From Geothrix terrae (GTDB lineage Bacteria > Acidobacteriota > Holophagae > Holophagales > Holophagaceae): a stretch of DNA of 64,000 bases. Below, one piece after another: positions 62,003 to 64,000 of this stretch; the first letter of the stretch is position 1, and every line of letters begins with the position of its first letter. Location of the stretch: assembly GCF_022808775.1 (NCBI RefSeq), contig NZ_JAKZLA010000004.1:310001-374000 (forward strand). Direction: 5' to 3'. Position numbers and translations under genes: made by a program. Under the pieces are notes generated by a model, which saw only the letters and a program-made list of their open reading frames with translations, was not told the DNA's origin and made no database searches.

Positions 62003-63103
62003 ATGACCCATCGTGTGATCAACTTCTACGCCGGCCCCGCGGGGCTGCCCCTGCCCGCGCTGGAGCGCGCCCAGGACGAGCTGCTGGACTTCGCCGGCAC
62101 CGGCATGTCCGTCATGGAGGTCAGCCACCGGTCGAAGGAGTACGACGCGGTGCACGAGGAGGCCATCGCCCTCACCAAGGAGCTGCTGGGCCTGCCCAGC
62201 AACTACACGGTGCTGCTGCTCCAGGGCGGCGCGCACCTCAGCTTCGGCATGATCCCCCTGAACCTGCTCCGCAACGACAAGAAGGCCGACTACATCGTCA
62301 CCGGCAACTGGGCGGAGAAGGCCACCAAGGAGGCCAAGCTCGTGGCCGGCGACCGCGTGCGCGTGGCCGCCAGCACCAAGGAGCAGAAGTTCAGCCGCCT
62401 GCCCCACGCTGACGAGATCAAGGTCGGCCCCGACAGCGCCTTCGTGCACTTCACCTCCAACAACACCGTGGAGGGCACCCAGTGGCACGAGTTCCCGAAG
62501 GTCGGGAACGTCCCCTACATCTGCGACATGAGCTCGGACTTCATGTGGCGCCCGTTCGATGTGAGCCCCTTCGGCCTCATCTACGGCGGCGCCCAGAAGA
62601 ACCTCGGCCCCAGCGGCGTCACGCTCACCATCATCCGCGAGGACTTCCTCGAGATGTGCGAGGCCCAGGACCTGCCCAGCTACCTGCGCTACAAGATCCA
62701 CGCCGAGAAGAACTCGCTGTACAACACCCCGCCCACGTTCGGCATCTACATCCTGCGCAACGTGCTGGCCTACAACAAGAGCATCGGCGGCCTGAAGGCC
62801 ATCGAGCAGAACAACCTGAAGAAGGCCGAGCTGCTCTACGGCTGCGTGGACAAGCACAGCGGCTTCTACCGCGGCTTCGTCACCGAGAAGGCCCACCGCA
62901 GCGTCATGAACGTGGACTTCTTCCTGCCCACCCCCGAGCTGGACGACCAGTTCGTGAAGGAGGCCAAGAAGGCCGGCATGGTGGGCCTCAAGGGCTACCG
63001 CGACGTGGGCGGCATCCGCGTCAGCACCTACAACGCCGTCACGGTCGACAACGTGAAGACCCTCGTGGACTTCATGGAGCAGTTCGTGAAGGTGAACGGG
63101 TAG
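62003..63103 (+). CDS. serC: Phosphoserine aminotransferase
   Basis: A 366-residue class-V PLP enzyme that converts 3-phosphohydroxypyruvate and glutamate to phosphoserine. Start region: INFYAGPAGLPLPALERAQ. PLP Lys199 lies in YGGAQKNLGPSGVTL; MEVSHRSKEYDAVHEEA and GGAHLSFGMIPLNLL carry substrate- and cofactor-binding residues; the C-terminus reads GGIRVSTYNAVTVDNVKTLVDFM. The ATG after GAGGGAG is chosen. A strong terminator follows. Confidence 0.97.
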   Translation: MTHRVINFYAGPAGLPLPALERAQDELLDFAGTGMSVMEVSHRSKEYDAVHEEAIALTKELLGLPSNYTVLLLQGGAHLSFGMIPLNLLRNDKKADYIVTGNWAEKATKEAKLVAGDRVRVAASTKEQKFSRLPHADEIKVGPDSAFVHFTSNNTVEGTQWHEFPKVGNVPYICDMSSDFMWRPFDVSPFGLIYGGAQKNLGPSGVTLTIIREDFLEMCEAQDLPSYLRYKIHAEKNSLYNTPPTFGIYILRNVLAYNKSIGGLKAIEQNNLKKAELLYGCVDKHSGFYRGFVTEKAHRSVMNVDFFLPTPELDDQFVKEAKKAGMVGLKGYRDVGGIRVSTYNAVTVDNVKTLVDFMEQFVKVNG

Positions 63104-63119
63104 CCAGCCGTTCTCATGG

Positions 63120-63155
63120 CACAAAAGGGGCGCCGTTTCAGGCGCCCCTTTTGTG
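63120..63155. terminator. Bidirectional terminator after serC
   Basis: CACAAAAGGGGCGCC-GTTTCA-GGCGCCCCTTTTGTG is a perfect 15-bp stem with A- and T-rich bases at its foot on both strands. It separates serC from the convergent acyltransferase and can serve both. Confidence 0.85.
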
Positions 63156-63172
63156 CCCCTGGGAAGGCGTGG

Positions 63173-63991
63173 TCAGGACCTCAGTCCTTCCACGGCGCCC
63201 GCCCGTAAACCCAGCACGATCTCCTCGATCTTGTGGTCCTTCTCCGTCCAGATCTCGTGCAGCCAGGCCTGCATGCGGGCGCGGAAGGCGGGGTCGCCCT
63301 CGTAGTCGCCGCCCAGCAGGTCCTTGGGGATCTCCAGCTCCCGCACGCGCACCACCACCTGCCTCACCTTGCCGGAGAGGAAATCCCAGAAGCTGGGCAC
63401 GCCCTCGGGGTAGACGATGGTGACGTCCAGCAGGGCGTCGAAGCGCTCGCCCATGGCGCTCAGCGCCGTGGCCAGGCCGCCCGTCTTGGGCTTCAGCAAG
63501 TGCCGGTAGGGCGACTGCTGGGCCGCCTTTTTCGTGGGGCTGAACCGCGTGCCCTCCAGGAAGTTCATCACCGAGGTGGGGATCTGGCGGAACTTCTCAC
63601 AGGCCCGGCGCGCCGTGGCCAGGTCCTTCGACCGGCTGCCGCTGCGACGGCGCATGAAGGGGAAATCCAGGGCCCACCAGGCCAGGCCCATCACCGGCAC
63701 GTAGAGCAGCTGGCGCTTGAGGAAGAACTTCAGGAAGGGCACCTTGCGGTGGAAGACCTTCTGCAGCACCAGGATGTCCACCCAGCTCTGGTGGTTGCTG
63801 CTCACCAGGTACCAGCCCTTGCGCCGCAGCCCCTCGTGGCCCGTCACATCCCAGCGGATGCGGTGCACCAGGGCCATCCACCAGCCGTTCACGGCGATCC
63901 AGCCCTCGGCCATGCCGTTCAGCAGACGGTCCGTGCCCCGGCGGACCGCCCCGAAGGGCAGGGCCAGCTTCACCAGGGCTACGGGGATCAT
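63173..63991 (-). CDS. YihG-like 1-acylglycerol-3-phosphate acyltransferase family protein
   Basis: A 272-residue inner-membrane acyltransferase. The N-terminal segment (IPVALVKLALPFGA) is hydrophobic; HX4D reads NHQSWVDILVLQ, with FPFMRRRS as the second motif and NFLEGTRFSPTKKAAQQSPYRHLLKPKTGG the third, matching the long EGTR motif of YihG. Homologues attach less common acyl chains to lysophosphatidic acid. Only nine bases of upstream sequence remain in the window, so the ATG could be preceded by another start. Confidence 0.88.
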   Translation of the reverse strand: MIPVALVKLALPFGAVRRGTDRLLNGMAEGWIAVNGWWMALVHRIRWDVTGHEGLRRKGWYLVSSNHQSWVDILVLQKVFHRKVPFLKFFLKRQLLYVPVMGLAWWALDFPFMRRRSGSRSKDLATARRACEKFRQIPTSVMNFLEGTRFSPTKKAAQQSPYRHLLKPKTGGLATALSAMGERFDALLDVTIVYPEGVPSFWDFLSGKVRQVVVRVRELEIPKDLLGGDYEGDPAFRARMQAWLHEIWTEKDHKIEEIVLGLRAGAVEGLRS

Positions 63992-64000
63992 GCCCGAGAA

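Noticed and set aside
58535-63124. Minus-strand open frame of about 1500 codons over DUF1015, serA and serC
   Set aside because: Antisense shadow; it runs straight through several genes and intergenic repeats and has Val/His/Gly-biased composition typical of shadows.

Overview
The window is about 64 kb of GC-rich, densely packed chromosome from a Gram-negative bacterium. It has a porin, an LPS-type heptosyltransferase-like enzyme and LpxL-like and AGPAT-like acyltransferases, so there is an outer membrane. Core genes (dnaE, lon, clpX, greA, rlmN, dut, serA, serC) are interleaved with many regulators: a PAS-GGDEF cyclase, a receiver-DUF4388 protein and three sigma-54-type AAA+ proteins. A DUF1015-serA-serC run and DUF4388 receivers are familiar from Acidobacteriota of the Holophaga/Geothrix group. 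I infer that lineage from gene content only; no rRNA or tRNA gene is visible.

Layout. 1-8.5 kb: partial porin, AraC regulator, dienelactone-hydrolase-like enzyme, diguanylate cyclase, dut, a lipoprotein of unknown function, a YdjM-like membrane protein and rlmN. 8.6-17.3 kb: an M1-like peptidase; a four-gene operon (AhpD-like, GNAT, DoxX, EamA) divergent from a MocR regulator; an M16 peptidase; an ArsR regulator divergent from a quinone oxidoreductase. 17.3-22.5 kb: a four-gene ABC-2 exporter operon, an unknown membrane protein and a 22-bp tandem repeat array in front of dnaE. 22.5-28.4 kb: dnaE and two degenerate sigma-54-type regulators. 28.5-32 kb: two transglutaminase-like proteins, an ABM-like protein and YihY. 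32-40 kb: lon, clpX, greA, an LpxL-like acyltransferase, a GT9 enzyme and arginine deiminase. 40-46.8 kb, the most unusual part: a peroxiredoxin with an IscR-like operator and a remnant second peroxiredoxin tail; an orphan FeS/NrfD-type membrane redox module with two tiny membrane proteins; a divergent sigma-54 activator; and a coiled-coil protein whose upstream region carries almost the same sigma-54-like promoter as the redox module. 46.8-64 kb: a DUF748 protein, a cyclic-2,3-DPG-synthetase-like P-loop protein, OYE, ComF, an APC permease, a DUF1624-type membrane acyltransferase, a CBS/CorC protein, a GH113-like protein, a receiver-DUF4388 protein, DUF1015-serA-serC and a YihG-like acyltransferase.

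The best candidate for an undescribed system is the 41.1-46.1 kb module. It comprises a four-cluster ferredoxin subunit without a Tat signal, an NrfD/HybB-like quinone subunit, two single-span microproteins, a complete PAS-AAA+-Fis activator and a matched pair of TGGCATG-N4-TTGAC promoters. No catalytic hydrogenase or molybdenum subunit is present. Intergenic regions also hold several classes of palindromic or tandem repeats, which are annotated separately.
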